This document shows, in pieces, positions 44,350-55,712 of a stretch of 64,000 nt of DNA (the stretch's first letter is position 1; the number at the start of each line of letters is the position of its first letter). Source of the stretch: Sepioteuthis lessoniana. Lineage: Eukaryota; Mollusca; Cephalopoda; Myopsida; Loliginidae. Below the pieces are notes generated by a model. It ran no database searches. It was not told where the DNA came from and was given only the letters and a program-made list of their open reading frames with translations. A program made the position numbers and the translations under genes. The DNA lies in assembly GCA_963585895.1 (NCBI GenBank), contig CAUZXS010005798.1:72501-136500 (forward strand), given 5' to 3'.

Positions 44350-44535
44350 GTACTTTGAGGCCTCTAGACTTTGTGTGGCATCCTGCCCCTGGCGGAGTGC
44401 TGGAGTAAATATACACATTGACACCTCTAGACTTTGGGTCACTTCCTGCTCCATGCAGAGAAATTGGATAAATATGTGCATTGATGCCTCTAGACTTTTA
44501 GTGGCATCTTGTCCATTGAAGAGAGGTTTGTTAAT
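44350..44535. repeat. Three 63-bp tandem units open on both strands
   Basis: CCTCTAGACTTT starts at 44361, 44424 and 44487. As 63 is divisible by three, both strands stay open for about 79 codons; the minus strand gives 21-residue repeats with QDATQSLEAS-like cores. No gene context supports translation. Confidence 0.8.
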
Positions 44536-44547
44536 ATACACACACAC

Positions 44548-44580
<33 letters not shown>

Positions 44581-44599
44581 AAGAGAGAGAGATAATTAC

Positions 44600-45120
44600 C
44601 AGAAAGCCCACTTAGCTGGGATGTAGAATACACCGACTGCATCTCTACTGAGGAATAAGACGCTCCAACGGGTGTCCTGGGTATGACGTTAAACAATCTG
44701 ATGGTGAGGCTTTGATAATGCTGAAGCTTTGAGGAATGTGGAGTGCTTCTTCATTGCACGGAGAGGCTACATCTGATAGGGTCCTATTTATGGGTCAAAT
44801 AGAACTGTTTGGTATTTAAACTGAGTGCAAACAAATGACTTATACTAAACTGAATTGTTTGAAATCGAAGTATTTGATTATTTAACGACTTGTAGAAAAA
44901 TGACTGATGTTTAATTGAAATGTTAGTGATATAGAGTAATACTTGGAACTATTTAACTTTTTTGACTCATGCTAAATTGAATAGTTAGAAATAGAACTGT
45001 TTGATGATTCGGCTGTGTGTATTTACAAAATCTGTTTATGAATCATATCCTTAATATATATTTAAAAACAGTATTTGCCATTAAATAGCCAACACTGGTT
45101 GAAATGTCATAAAACATACG
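44600..45120 (+). mobile_element. Rep-D copy
   Basis: Head GCCCACTTAGCTGGGATGTA, ACACCGACTGCATCTC, GGGTATGACGTTAAACAATC, a deletion in the GGCCCGGAG block, core and tail GCCATTAAATAGCCAACACT with GGTTGAAATGTC. Confidence 0.8.
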
Positions 45121-45408
45121 AAATTAAGTACTACAACGCAGCTTACCACCATATCAAAGAGAGTTTCCGGTGGTTTTGGCACAATGTGCTAACACAACAT
45201 TCTAAGAGCTCAAAAACTTGAATCACACCACCGAATGCATTTGAATATCCTGCACAAGAGACCTTTTTATAATGAAGAGTATGCATTCAGTCTATTATAC
45301 GTCCCTCGTATAAGTCATATGTATTTCTCTATTTGTGTGTGTATGTGTTGGTGGGTGCGTGTGTACCTGTTTTTTTTTTCTTCTTTTCTACTTGGTTGAA
45401 TAATTTTA

Positions 45409-45633
45409 CAAGGTGCTGAAGCAAAATATGGAATAATTTTTAAGACATTTTTTAGTCTGACTAATCCAATTTTTGAAAAAAAAAAATGCCTAAAATCTAA
45501 ATTTTCACGATTAGCTCTATTACTAAAGCACTTTCTTCGAAATTAAAATTCAGCCCAATATGAAAGCAAGAAAGAGAGAGAGAGACAGAGACATAGAGAC
45601 AGAGACATAGAGACAGAGAGCGCGCACGCGCGC

Positions 45634-45666
<33 letters not shown>

Positions 45667-46349
45667 CGAGAGAGAGAGAGAGAGAGAGGGTGTGTGTGTG
45701 TATGTATGTGTATAAGAAAAGAAACGACAAAGAATCTATGATTTGCTTAACGCCGAAACCAAGCCAAACTTGGGGTTTTTTTCATTTTTTTTTTCTTTTT
45801 TGGAAACAGCATACAAGCAAAGCAAAGTATTTCACTGAAATTGAGCTTTTTAAGAAAAATATGGAGTGGAGGATAAAACAACAAACGAAAAGGGTTTTTT
45901 TTTTAACTTCTCTCGCGACGGTGGTTAAGAAGAACCCCACAACATCGACAACATAATTCGTTAATGAACTGAAAGTCCAAGAGAAAACTGTAAGGACAGC
46001 GATTAAATAAGATTTAAGCCCAGACCTTAACCCCCTTGATTACACTGTATGGGACGTTTTAGAAAGCATAACAAACACAACTTCTCATCGACATATTGGT
46101 TCGCTGAAGACTGCTATTGAGGAAGAATGGAATAAAATGTCTTTGGAAGGCATACAAATCGTTTCAAAGGCGTGTTGATATAATAATATTTTTTAAAATA
46201 GCGGTCATATTGAGTAAATTTGCTCTTTTGTGGCTATCTTCTTATTTTTGTTGTTCCTTTTTTTTAAATTAAAATTAATCTTTTTTTTCTTTATAACAGA
46301 GTCGTTTATTATTAAACTAGAATATTCCTAATTTTGCTTCTGCACACTG
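45409..46349 (+). mobile_element. Mariner/Tc1-like relic with internal deletion, 941 bp
   Basis: Ends: left CAAGGTGCTGAAGCAAAATA, right (complement) CAGTGTGCAGAAGCAAAATT; TA lies outside both (45407-45408, 46350-46351). In one frame (45690-46078) a helix-turn-helix-like N-terminal piece, VVKKNPTTSTT and FVNELKVQEKTVRTAIK, runs into DLSPDLNPLDYTVWDVLESI and TAIEEEWNKMS to TGA at 46076-46078, with in-frame stops at 45954-45956 and 46008-46010. The middle of the transposase with the first two catalytic residues is missing. A (AG)n-(GC)n-(GT)n-(GA)n microsatellite occupies 45567-45715 inside the element. Confidence 0.85.
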
Positions 46350-46351
46350 TA

Positions 46352-46560
46352 TGGCATATGAAACCTTGTTAGGTTATTTAAGGCCGAAGTCAGTCATAGA
46401 TGGGATTAGAATAATTAGTACTGATCCAGGTCAGACTAGATTTGGTTATAATCACAACGAAGTGGTAAATCTACATTCCACGGTTTTCCGGAACATAAAC
46501 CACACCACCAAATGCAGTTAGTGGCACATCTGGGACGATCTTTTTTCATAAGAGTAGGGG
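46352..46560 (-). mobile_element. Rep-D copy fragment
   Basis: TATGGCATATGAAACCTTGT, TTAGGTTATTTAAGGCCGAA and a head-side stretch (CACAACGAAGTGG, ATTCCACGGTTTTCC). Confidence 0.5.
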
Positions 46561-46629
46561 GTCTTAATCTTCTTTAGAATATTCTAGACCGCGCCAATAT
46601 AGCGTGTGCATTTCTCTGTTTATACGAGC

Positions 46630-46631
46630 GT

Positions 46632-46680
<49 letters not shown>

Positions 46681-47090
46681 TGTGTGTGTGTGTGTGCGTG
46701 TGTGTGTTTGTGTATATGGATGGGGACGTGTGTGTACATTTTGTGGTTGGGTTCCATTTCGTATGTGTATGTTTCTGTGTGTGTGTGTGTGTGTGCGTGT
46801 GTGTGTGTGTGTGTGATTCTCTCGGTGTACAAGTGTGTGCATGTGTACGTGTATGTGTTTTGTATTCATGTGTGTGTGTATGTGTGTGTTTGTGCTTGTG
46901 TTTCTGTGTTGGTTTATGAGTGTGCGTGTGTGTATGTGAGTGTGTCAACATTTGTGTTTCTCTATGTACGTGTGTGTGTGTGTGCGTGTGTGTGTGTTTC
47001 TACGCATGTGTGCATGAATGTGTGTGTGTGTTTCTGCGCGTGCGCATCCATGTGTGTGCGTAAGCGTGCATATGTGTGTGTTTGCGATGA
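46630..47090. repeat. GT-rich tract, 460 bp
   Basis: Mostly (GT)n with CGTG, ATGTG and TTTGTG variants. Cysteine/valine frames on the plus strand (up to 179 residues) and threonine/histidine frames on the minus strand are translations of it. Confidence 0.95.
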
Positions 47091-47094
47091 AGTT

Positions 47095-47560
47095 AATTCA
47101 CTTTTCTTTTTATTAGATGAACAGAAATATTTTAATTTTAAATAATTAGTTTGATGTTAAAACAACAACTTTAGTTTTTACTTAAAAATTAATTAAGCAC
47201 TTTAATAATAAATAAACAAATGAAAATCATAAACATCAAGACATTTATCTCTTGTAACAAATTAGATAATTAAATTGCAAAAAATATTATCTCCCCCTAA
47301 AACAATGCATTATCTTTTATAAATCGGCTTATTGAATTGAAACTTTTCTTCAAAGTTTGCTTTTTGTTTTTCTTTAAATAATTCGAAATAAACACAAGAA
47401 ATAAAAGCAAACATCATTTCAACAAAAAACAACCAATGTGTCTCTTTCAAAACTTTTTTCAACATCTAACGTTCGTTCTTTTAAAAGTTTAATAAAATAT
47501 CTTCGTAATTGTGTAATCAAATGAGGTTTACATTCATTGGACATGAAAAGCACGCTTTGC
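47095..47560. other. AT-rich, no recognised feature
   Basis: Very AT-rich, unique-looking and without an open frame. Confidence 0.4.
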
Positions 47561-47561
47561 T

Positions 47562-48165
47562 TAACGGTCATCGTCGTAGGAAATAGAATCGGTTTGGTTT
47601 GGTTTGGTTTAGTTTGGTTTTATCGCACATCAACCATTGTAGTAGTCTAATGCCAAATGCATTTTTATACATATAAACAGTTCTATTTCAAACAATTCAG
47701 TTTAGCATAAATGTGCAGTTTAGTTCTATTTGACCCACAGTTAGGACCCTATCAGGTGCTACCACTCCGGGCCAGAGTGAATTTGGGAGCAATGGCAATA
47801 AACGGGTACTCCACATTCCCCAAAGCTCCAGAGTTACTGGAGTGTTGCTATCAGATTGTTTAGTGTCATATCCAGGACACTCGTTAGGGGAGTCTTACCC
47901 CACTGCAGAGATGCAGTCAGTGTATTCCGCAGCCTCAGTTGATAGGGCAAAAAATGGAATCGGTGACCCTGGTTTGAATCTGGTTTGGGTTTCATTCCAA
48001 CCTTATGCTTTTGCAAAAGGTAACAATGCTACCCTTCCAGCTATGAGGAAAATAGTTGGAGAGAGTGGGTTTTTTTTAGCCCTGGTAAGTCAACCAGTCT
48101 AGAAAAAAAAACTAAATTCAAACTAGATCTGTTCCATTTAAAAACTGACCTTGTCGAAGAGGATG
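47562..48165 (+). mobile_element. SINE-A copy split by a Rep-D insertion
   Basis: Head ACGGTCATCGTCGTAGGAAA at 47565-47584; the rest resumes near 47952 with GGAATCGGTGACCCTGG and TTTGAATC, the central domain region and TAAAAACTGACCTTG near 48138. Confidence 0.75.
47593..47951 (-). mobile_element. Complete, compact Rep-D with target duplication
   Basis: The best-bounded Rep-D: 359 bp between AAATAGAATCGG (47581-47592) and AAATGGAATCGG (47952-47963), a 12-bp target duplication with one difference. Minus-strand order is head (ending side TATCAACTGAGGCTGCGG), GGTAAGACTCCCC, CTCTGGCCCGGAGTGGTAGC, a short unexpanded core, the hairpin tail and (CCAAA)n. Confidence 0.85.
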
Positions 48166-48633
48166 GGAAAATAGAAAGATTTTTAAGACGTAGGAAAGGA
48201 ATTCCCATGATTTCTATAATATTTTACAAAAAGTGATTTTAAAATCATTTACTAAATAACTGGGAACAATATCTGAAAAAAAAAAGAATTTTAAGGAGTA
48301 TTCTATTTCAACTTACGATAATCCTCACCTCGCAGACAGAGAGAGAGAGGGGGAGAGAGGGAGAGAGAGAGAAGAAGAAGAAGAAGAAGAAGAAGAAGAA
48401 GAAGAAGAAGAAGAAGAAGAAGAAGAGAGATGAGTTTAGATTTGGAAAGACTCTAAGCTATATACATCTTCACGGCACACTTAAAAAAAAAAAATATCCC
48501 AGAAATTTAACCCCGTCGTTCCTTTTTTGAAGCCCCAGAATATTCATCCACTATCCTTCTTTAATTTATGCCTAAATTCTGCATTATTCCAATCCAAATG
48601 GCATTTCTAGCCAACTATGGAAACGAAAATAAG

Positions 48634-48634
<1 letters not shown>
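48166..48634. other. Unclassified with (AG)n-(AAG)n
   Basis: Purine microsatellite at 48338-48428 (AAG repeats of about 55 bp); otherwise AT-rich with nothing recognised. Confidence 0.5.

Positions 48635-48697
<63 letters not shown>
48635..48697. repeat. (TA)n microsatellite
   Basis: 63 bp pure TA. Confidence 0.95.
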
Positions 48698-48701
<4 letters not shown>

Positions 48702-49071
48702 AGTAAGAAAATGAAAATGTGCACAAAGAAACCCCACCCACCAAAAAAAAAAAACGAGAAAATATTAATTTAAAAAGGTTTGGAACAATAAAGTGCTTGG
48801 ATGCCTGCAAGCAGAGCAATATAACATCTAAAATATTTATTTACCTCACATTCCTTTGTTCAGCTGTTAACATGGGTAAAAGTCTCTATTGATTGTTCTT
48901 GTATGATATAAAATGCTTGACCAGAAAATAATTGAATGCCTGTAGATTAGATGTATGTCTATGTATCAAGTTAACTAACTCGGAAGCTAGATAGCTTGCT
49001 CATTCTCTTTCTTGTCCTCTGATTCTCTCTCACCCTCTAATTCTCTTCCCCACTTCCTATCTCTCTGTCTG

Positions 49072-49079
<8 letters not shown>
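48698..49079. other. No recognised feature
   Basis: AT-rich; (CT)-rich from about 49008. CAGGTATTCAATTATTTTCTGG near 52177 resembles the complement of text near 48926, hinting at a dispersed repeat. Confidence 0.35.
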
Positions 49080-49152
<73 letters not shown>

Positions 49153-49345
49153 AAAGTAACAATCATCAGAGGGTTTTTTTTTTCATTCGGTGGAGAAAAT
49201 TCTCTTCCCAAAAAACTCCTGTCTGACTATTAGGTTTTAGTTTTCGTTTTTTAAAACGAACAGCTCTACTAGTAACATTACAATGGCGTGTTTTAACACA
49301 CACACACACACACACACAGATATATATATATGTATATATACATAA
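49080..49345. repeat. (CT)n-(TA)n-(GT)n and (CA)n-(TA)n tracts
   Basis: Compound microsatellite 49080-49150; a second, inverted in composition, at 49297-49345, with about 145 bp between. Confidence 0.9.
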
Positions 49346-49612
49346 TTAATTAATTGATATTAAGTATTTAATTATTTGCTCGAAATGATAACCCATCTAA
49401 ATGCTATGAAGGCTCATCGTTGCTCAACTTGATTTAACCTTCATTCATCAATATAATAAGGATCCCAAAATGGCCGACCGTTGAAAGCTATATTTTCAAT
49501 CTTTATTCTTCGTATCATATCATGAATTTATGGCTAAGCTAAAATTGGACAACAAATATCAAACCGAGAAAACATATTCTAAATTTATTTTGACCGCCAA
49601 TTTATTTCCACT
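49346..49612. other. No recognised feature
   Basis: AT-rich; nothing supported. Confidence 0.4.
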
Positions 49613-50010
49613 TGCCCAGTCGGCTAGGGCTTTCGGGAATGCGAAGTAACCCTTCATTGCCATTGCTCCCATGTCCACTCTGCTAAGGCCTGGAATGGTA
49701 GCATCTGACAGGGTCCTAGCTATGGGTTAACTAGAATTGAACTGCGTACTTACGTTAAATTGAATTGTTTAAAATGGAATTCTTTCGACATTTAAACTTT
49801 GTACTTATGCTAAACTGAATTGCTTGAAATAGAACTGTTTTGACATTTAAACTACATATGCTAAACTGAGTTGTTCGAAATTCAACTGTTTTTGACAATG
49901 AAACTGTGTACTCATGTTAAACTGAATTGTTTGAAATAGAACTGTTTATTCAAATAAAATGGATTTTGCATTGAATAACCTACAAATGTTTACATGCCAT
50001 AAAACCAAAC
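49613..50010 (+). mobile_element. Rep-D copy with a deletion in the head
   Basis: GCCCAGTCGGCTAGGGCTTT jumps directly to CGGGAATGCGAAG, skipping about 110 bp of head; then CTCTGCTAAGGCCTGGAATG, core units and tail TGCATTGAATAACCTACAAA. Confidence 0.8.
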
Positions 50011-51118
50011 CAAACAAACTAGATTTCCGCTTCAAACATCAGCTTCTTTTTTTCTTTAGAATCCATTTCACAACCGCAAAGTACGTTTTGTTTTTGTTGA
50101 AATTAATCATTCAATTATTGAATGAAACTTATTCTTATGTGTTTTTTAAAGTTTAGTATTTCGTTTCTGTATAATTATTTTAACATAGTCGTTTTGATTT
50201 AAAAAAATTATCTCATGAACAAGTTTTTTTTCATTATTTGCTATGTACACAAACCTCGTCGTATCAGAAAATCCTAAAAATTATATTTTCATCATCATTT
50301 TTTGGATAAACAATTGCTAAACTCGATCAGATGGAATAATTTTTTTTTCAAATTACAACTTTTTGTGAAATAAAAATATATTTCTTTTCTTTCAAACATA
50401 AAAAGAAAAATTCAATTTTTTTATTTATTTAAACAATTTTAGGTATAAAATACTTGTAAAAACTTCACTTTAAAGAAATGGTCTCTTGTGGGAGCCATTT
50501 AACTTCACGTCCATTCAATTTTGGAAAATTCTTCATTTAATTCTTTTATTTTAAAAAAAAAGATATGATAAAGGAACTAAACTTTCAATTAAAAAAATTC
50601 CATTGAGTGCCATTTAATTTCAACTCCATTCAATCTTTTTTTAATATTTCATTTAATTCTTTCGTTAAAACAGCAAATTATTAGAAATAAACTAAAAATT
50701 AAGTTTTAAAATATTTCCGGTAATCGCCAATTGATTTCATGTTCATTCATTTTTTTTTTTTAATTATTTTACTCAATACTTTTTTGGTTTTTCATTTAAC
50801 GTTTATGATAAATAAACAATATTTTATTTCAGTCTTCCCTCAATGTTATCCCTCCATCCAGGCAATGTCAGGAAGCACTGCTAGTTGTAAATAAAATGTG
50901 CTTGGATTATATTTTAGTCCTTGACTTCAAAGTATTATATTTTGAGAAAATTGTGGAGAAAAAGTACTTAGCCTGATTTTTGTTTTAGTTAATAATAGTT
51001 TCAAATGATTTAAAGACGATTCACAATAACGAAGTAATCAGTCAACAAAAAAACTTGAAAGAATATTTGGTTACATTCCAATTATATACACACACGCGCG
51101 CGCATAGTCACACTCATG

Positions 51119-51120
<2 letters not shown>
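50011..51120. other. AT-rich region, no recognised gene
   Basis: About 1.1 kb. Three loosely similar stretches (GCCATTTAACTTCACGTCCA near 50495, GTGCCATTTAATTTCAACTC near 50608, CGCCAATTGATTTCATGTTC near 50725) suggest a decayed tandem repeat with a spacing of about 115 bp. No coding signal. Confidence 0.4.

Positions 51121-51200
<80 letters not shown>
51121..51200. repeat. (TA)n microsatellite
   Basis: About 80 bp, among the longest pure TA runs here. Confidence 0.95.
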
Positions 51201-51202
<2 letters not shown>

Positions 51203-51532
51203 AATTCTACAGAATTCTATTTATTTTCTATTGAAATAATTGTTGTGGCGAATCGCTTGCAAATCATTTGAAAATCATTATTTTGAGCGGATACTGGATG
51301 CCGTCTAGAGATCATACCTGGAGCCATGGAAGATGGGGATTGATGGTGAGAGTGAGTCAGAAGAATCCATATTAATGGCATGATAATAATGATATTGATA
51401 AAAATATGGAGACTAAAGTTTTTCTAATTAAAAAAATTAGATTTGAAATTAAATCATATGCGCAGCTAAAGAACTTGTATAGAACTGATGATGCCTGAAA
51501 CGTGTAGATATATGTCTTAAATCCTTAAGAAC

Positions 51533-51578
<46 letters not shown>

Positions 51579-51846
51579 AAAGAAACACGGGTTTGAGCAA
51601 CTGAAGCATCATTTATTATTACTTGCAAATTTTTCTTGTCTTCTGAAATGAAAATTAGTCACAGCGGTTAAGATTTGAATGGGGTGTAAGAGTTTAGAAT
51701 GTATGATGGGGTAGTTTAACACCATATTAAAAGAAACATTTCAGACGTAGGTGTATGTATGCTAAATGGACAAAATTTTTTTCCTTGCTCATTTCAGTCT
51801 CGGTAAATACAACTTGAGTGTCAATACTTTTAGAACACCGCTCGTA

Positions 51847-51847
<1 letters not shown>
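51201..51847. other. Unclassified with (TA)n
   Basis: Contains TGATGATGCCTGAAACGTGT at 51487, a short word of the kind seen in SINE bodies, and (TA)n at 51538-51576. Confidence 0.35.
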
Positions 51848-51915
<68 letters not shown>

Positions 51916-51918
51916 TAG

Positions 51919-51960
<42 letters not shown>

Positions 51961-52023
51961 AATACACTCAAGTATCTATATATATGAATACACACACGTA
52001 TATATATTTATATGAATACACAC

Positions 52024-52074
<51 letters not shown>

Positions 52075-52270
52075 TATGTATATATATTTAACGAAAGAGA
52101 GACAGAGGGGAGAGTGAATGCGTTAGCTATCTAGCCTCCTCGTTAGTTAACTTGATACATAGATATACATTTAATCTCCAGGTATTCAATTATTTTTCTG
52201 GTCTACCATTTTATATAATATACGAACAAACAATAGCGACTTATACCTATACAGATTATTCAGTGACTGG

Positions 52271-52322
<52 letters not shown>

Positions 52323-52498
52323 CAGATACACGTACCTTTTTTTTTACCTCCGTGTGTGAATGCATACACTTACCTGGGGTAACAAGATTTATTACCTGAC
52401 AAATATTGTTATCATTCCTTGTTAATGAGGATATGTCATTTCCGTAAAAGGATAAATCTGAATGTATATATATATATATAGATATTGGCTAATATGTC

Positions 52499-52550
<52 letters not shown>

Positions 52551-52576
52551 ATATATATAAGTATGGCATATTAGCC

Positions 52577-52640
<64 letters not shown>
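51848..52640. repeat. Cluster of (CA)n and (TA)n microsatellites
   Basis: (CA)n 51848-51914, (TA)n 51918-51957, 52027-52072, 52277-52322 and 52500-52640, with GAATACACACA-type units between the first runs. Little unique sequence remains. Confidence 0.9.
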
Positions 52641-53385
52641 GTGTGTATTGTTCTGTTTCTTTCTTTTGCCATGTAATCAGAGAAGTCTCTTCGCTCTTGA
52701 TTAAACCTCTCTGCTCACAATATCTTTCATTTCATAAAAAAAGGTGCTTTTACCATTTCTTCCATTCTTTATAAAACCCCTTTATCGTATGAATACATAC
52801 AGTCGTCTCGTATATCCTCAGCCACAGATAACATAATAACGCTAAGAGCGGTATCTTCAAAAAGGCTTACAATATGAACTACTGACGGCAAAGCGTTAGC
52901 TGGCTCGATAACAAATACGATTATTAATGTTTCTTCCCGCACCCAGCTTTTTTGTTGTTTGCCCATGTTTGTTTCTATCAACCAATACCCTCACCCCGCC
53001 CCAAATACTCATCTACCATCACACTCCAACCCAGCTATCAAATTATGAACTTACAACAATATATTCTCTTTTATACTATTCAAAAATGTTTACATCAACT
53101 TATAAAATCGGCATTTGTTTTTTTTTTCTTGTGTTTTTTTTTTGTCTTTTGTTTTATTTATTTATTTGTTTTTGTTTTTTGTTTTTTTCGATTCTGGGAA
53201 AACGTTAAGTTTTCTGTGTCAAGAATTAGAAGGTGACCTACTATTCAAAACTCACATGAACCCTCTGCAATGATTTTGTTTAAACATATACATCAAAATA
53301 ATAATTTACCTGAAAGGTGGTGACAGCCATAAAGGTTCTCCCTATTGCTATTATACACTGATTTTTTTTTCTCCAGAACAAATTA
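52641..53385. other. Unclassified, no supported gene
   Basis: A minus-strand 70-residue frame at 52769-52981 (MIETNMGKQQKSWV..., ...PANALPSVVHIVSLFEDTAL...) is not repeat-derived and has a protein-like residue mix, but I see no domain or splice context. T-rich at 53117-53190. Confidence 0.25.
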
Positions 53386-53387
53386 TT

Positions 53388-53675
53388 TATGGCCGGGTGG
53401 CTCAGGAAAGTATTATTAAAGATTGATGTATAAGAATGAAGTCTCTCGCCAATGGTCCGGGAGACCGGGGTTCAATCCCAGGTCAAGTCCTACCAAAGAT
53501 TCATAAAATGGTACTTGATGCTGCCTTGCTTAACACTCAGCATTATAATGTAAGGATCAAGGATAAAGTGAAGCAATCCAGGGAATGAAGTGGTGCCATT
53601 CCCTACACCTCGGTGTAGTTGCTATAGAAAAAGGAGCCTTAGGGTCACTATCGACTAAGGTCGCCAGCTTTTATA
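53388..53675 (+). mobile_element. SINE-B copy
   Basis: GGCCGGGTGGCTCAGG head, an internal insertion of about 30 bp, B box GGGGTTCAATCCCAGG near 53467, TGGTACTTGATGCTGCC, AGCAATCCAGGGAATG and GGAGCCTTAGGGTCAC. Confidence 0.8.
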
Positions 53676-53689
53676 TACAATGTTATATT

Positions 53690-53800
53690 CATATTGAATA
53701 TATTATATACACCCACATACATATCTACACACACACAAACACATATACATATATCACGCACACGCCCACTTACAGAAGCACACACACAACCCTATATATA
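53690..53800. repeat. CA-rich tract
   Basis: Imperfect (CA)n with ATACACAC variants. Confidence 0.7.
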
Positions 53801-53831
53801 CAAAATCTTCTGCACTAGTAGAACACGAATT

Positions 53832-54045
53832 AAGGCCAATTTTTTGAATTCAGAATTTTTATTTTTCTCCTAGATTGGTTGCCAGACCAAAGTTAGAGCC
53901 TCGTCTGCCATACTGCTTACTCATTGCTGAAGGGAGAATAACTGGGTTCCTTATTTATTTACTGTGAAATGCAAACGCATTCGTCCAGAATTTGAACCCG
54001 GGTCACTGTGTCTATTTTTTCGGCGATAACCATTACACTACGGGT
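53832..54045 (-). mobile_element. SINE-A copy, tail-truncated
   Basis: AGAATTTTTATTTTTCTCCT, GGGAGAATAACTGGG, CATTCGTCCAGAATTTGAAC and CGGCGATAACCATTACAC in SINE-A minus order. Confidence 0.75.
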
Positions 54046-54170
54046 GAATCCGAATATATATACAATCCCATACTTAAAGTAGAGAGAGAGAGGTGGGCAG
54101 CGAATAAGAAAGAGAAACAGTTAAACTGGGTGCGAACTGGTTTGTCAATGGAAAACAATTCTGGACACAA

Positions 54171-54423
54171 TACATTTTTCAGGTTTTTCTTTCTGACCTA
54201 TTGTTTACAAGGTTTAAAGAGCCCCATCTGCGTTACTATTCACCCATATTAGGGTTAGCAGCGAAGTAACGGAGTCATGAGTGGGGGAAGTACACAGGGA
54301 CGTAGGGGAAAAGGTTCTGCACAATGTCATCATAGTAAACGAGTTCGAACTCCAGTCGTGCTATTAAGTTCATTTTCGGACTTAAAACCTTAGGAAAAGT
54401 ACGACATACCTCAACCCCTCTGC
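54171..54423. repeat. Outer inverted-repeat arm, left
   Basis: Pairs with 55572-55822 at roughly 85-88% by eye: CAGGTTTTTCTTTCTGACCT, GGAGTCATGAGTGGGGGAAG and ATGTCATCATAGTAAACGAG have close complements there. It joins a SINE-A-type 3' part to a SINE-C-type head. Confidence 0.75.
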
Positions 54424-54530
54424 TTCTTTAGTCGTCCGCGCGTCTTTTTATATATATTTGTGCATTTGACTGATATTGACAGTCAACCTGCATGTCTTTC
54501 AATATTGCATCAAACCGCAGTATATACCCC

Positions 54531-54685
54531 ATCATCATCATCATCATCATCATGTCGTGCCGGTAGCACGGACATCTCTGACCCTCTCTCGCCACTTCTC
54601 CCTATCATTCATCGCTTCTGGCAGGTCTTCAGGGCTACATCCCGTATCCTCACATAGCTGCTGTATGTATGTTCGAGCTGGTCGT
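54531..54685 (-). pseudogene. RTE-like LINE 3' end
   Basis: (ATC)n then GTCGTGCCGGTAGCACGG and complement of the RVRDIR / MNDRE / SPEDLPEA / CEDTGC / RPARTYIQQL coding tail. 5'-truncated exactly where a SINE-A begins. Confidence 0.85.
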
Positions 54686-54990
54686 GCCCGTGGTGTAATG
54701 GTTATCGTCGTAGGAAATGGACACAACGACTCGAGTTCAAATCCTGGATGAAACTGATTGCATTTTACATAGCACTAATACCCTCGTGAAAGGTATGAAT
54801 CCAATTATTCTCCCTCCAGCTATGGGTAAATAGTAGTGCAGACTGGGTTCTTCAGCCTTAGTGAGACAACTAGTCTCACTAAGGCTGAGACAACTAGTCT
54901 CACTAGAAGGAAAACTCTGAATTCAAACCTGTTAAACTCCGCTTAAAAATTGACCTTGTGTCATATCCTGTCCGAGCGGAGGGGTTGGGT
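54686..54990 (+). mobile_element. SINE-A copy with hairpin duplication
   Basis: Complete: GCCCGTGGTGTAATGGTTAT head, GAGTTCAAATCCTGG B box, central domain, GACCTTGTGTCATATCCTG and GGAGGGGTTGGG. At 54854-54886 the sequence forms a 14-bp stem with loop AACTA, and about 25 bp of it is repeated directly after. Confidence 0.9.
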
Positions 54991-55009
54991 AAATAAATAT
55001 ATGTATTTA

Positions 55010-55273
55010 CCGACCCATCTTCACAGGCAGGATATGTCACAAGTTCAATTTTTTAAACGGAGTTTAAAAGGTTTGCATTTTTCCTTTTCCTAGAATGGTT
55101 TCCTAACCAAGACTGAAGAATCCAGTCTATCCTGCTATTTATCTATTGTTGCAGGGAGAATAATCGGATTCATACTTTTCACAAGGCTTTGTGAAATGCA
55201 ATCAGCCTCGTCCAGGATTTGAACTCGTGTCAATGTGTCCATTTCCAACAACAATAGCCATTAAACCACGGGT
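55010..55273 (-). mobile_element. SINE-A copy, inverted relative to its neighbour
   Basis: CCGACCCATCTTCACAGGCA tail through central domain and GATTTGAACTCGTG to ACAATAGCCATTAAACCACG. It lies tail to tail with the copy at 54686, about 20 bp apart. Confidence 0.85.
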
Positions 55274-55489
55274 ATGTCCACTATATAATGATCTTTTTAT
55301 TGGTTGGAACCACCTACTGAAGATGAAAGTGATTGCTTTCTCGCGGGATATCATAAAACTGGAGTCTTCAAGCATATGTTGCAGTTACCTGGTGAACTAA
55401 AAGAACTCAGTTTAGGGTAGTTGTGTTTCACTTTTTTTCTAATGCTCTTAGAATAATCATGAATCCCCTTAAGGTTTATGGTTTCTTTA

Positions 55490-55712
55490 TTTAAATGCAT
55501 ATCAACCTTCCTAACTTATTTAATGCGAAAACCATCCTTGTAGAAGTACCTGTTTCATTATTTAACCAATAGCTGAGAGGTAAGAGTATTTCGTACTTTT
55601 CCCAAGGTTTTAAGTCTGAAAGTAAACGTAATAGCACGATTGGAATTCGAACTCGCTTACTATGATGACATAGTGCAGCACTTTAACCCCTACGCCTCGG
55701 TGTACTTCTCCC
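55490..55712 (-). mobile_element. SINE-C copy, part of the outer right arm
   Basis: TTATTTAAATGCATATCAAC tail, TATTTAACCAATAGCTGAGA, GGAATTCGAACTCGCTTACT and CACTTTAACCCCTACGCC head complement. Confidence 0.8.

Noticed and set aside
46564-47145. Long Cys/Val and Thr/His frames
   Set aside because: Products of the GT-rich tract on both strands.
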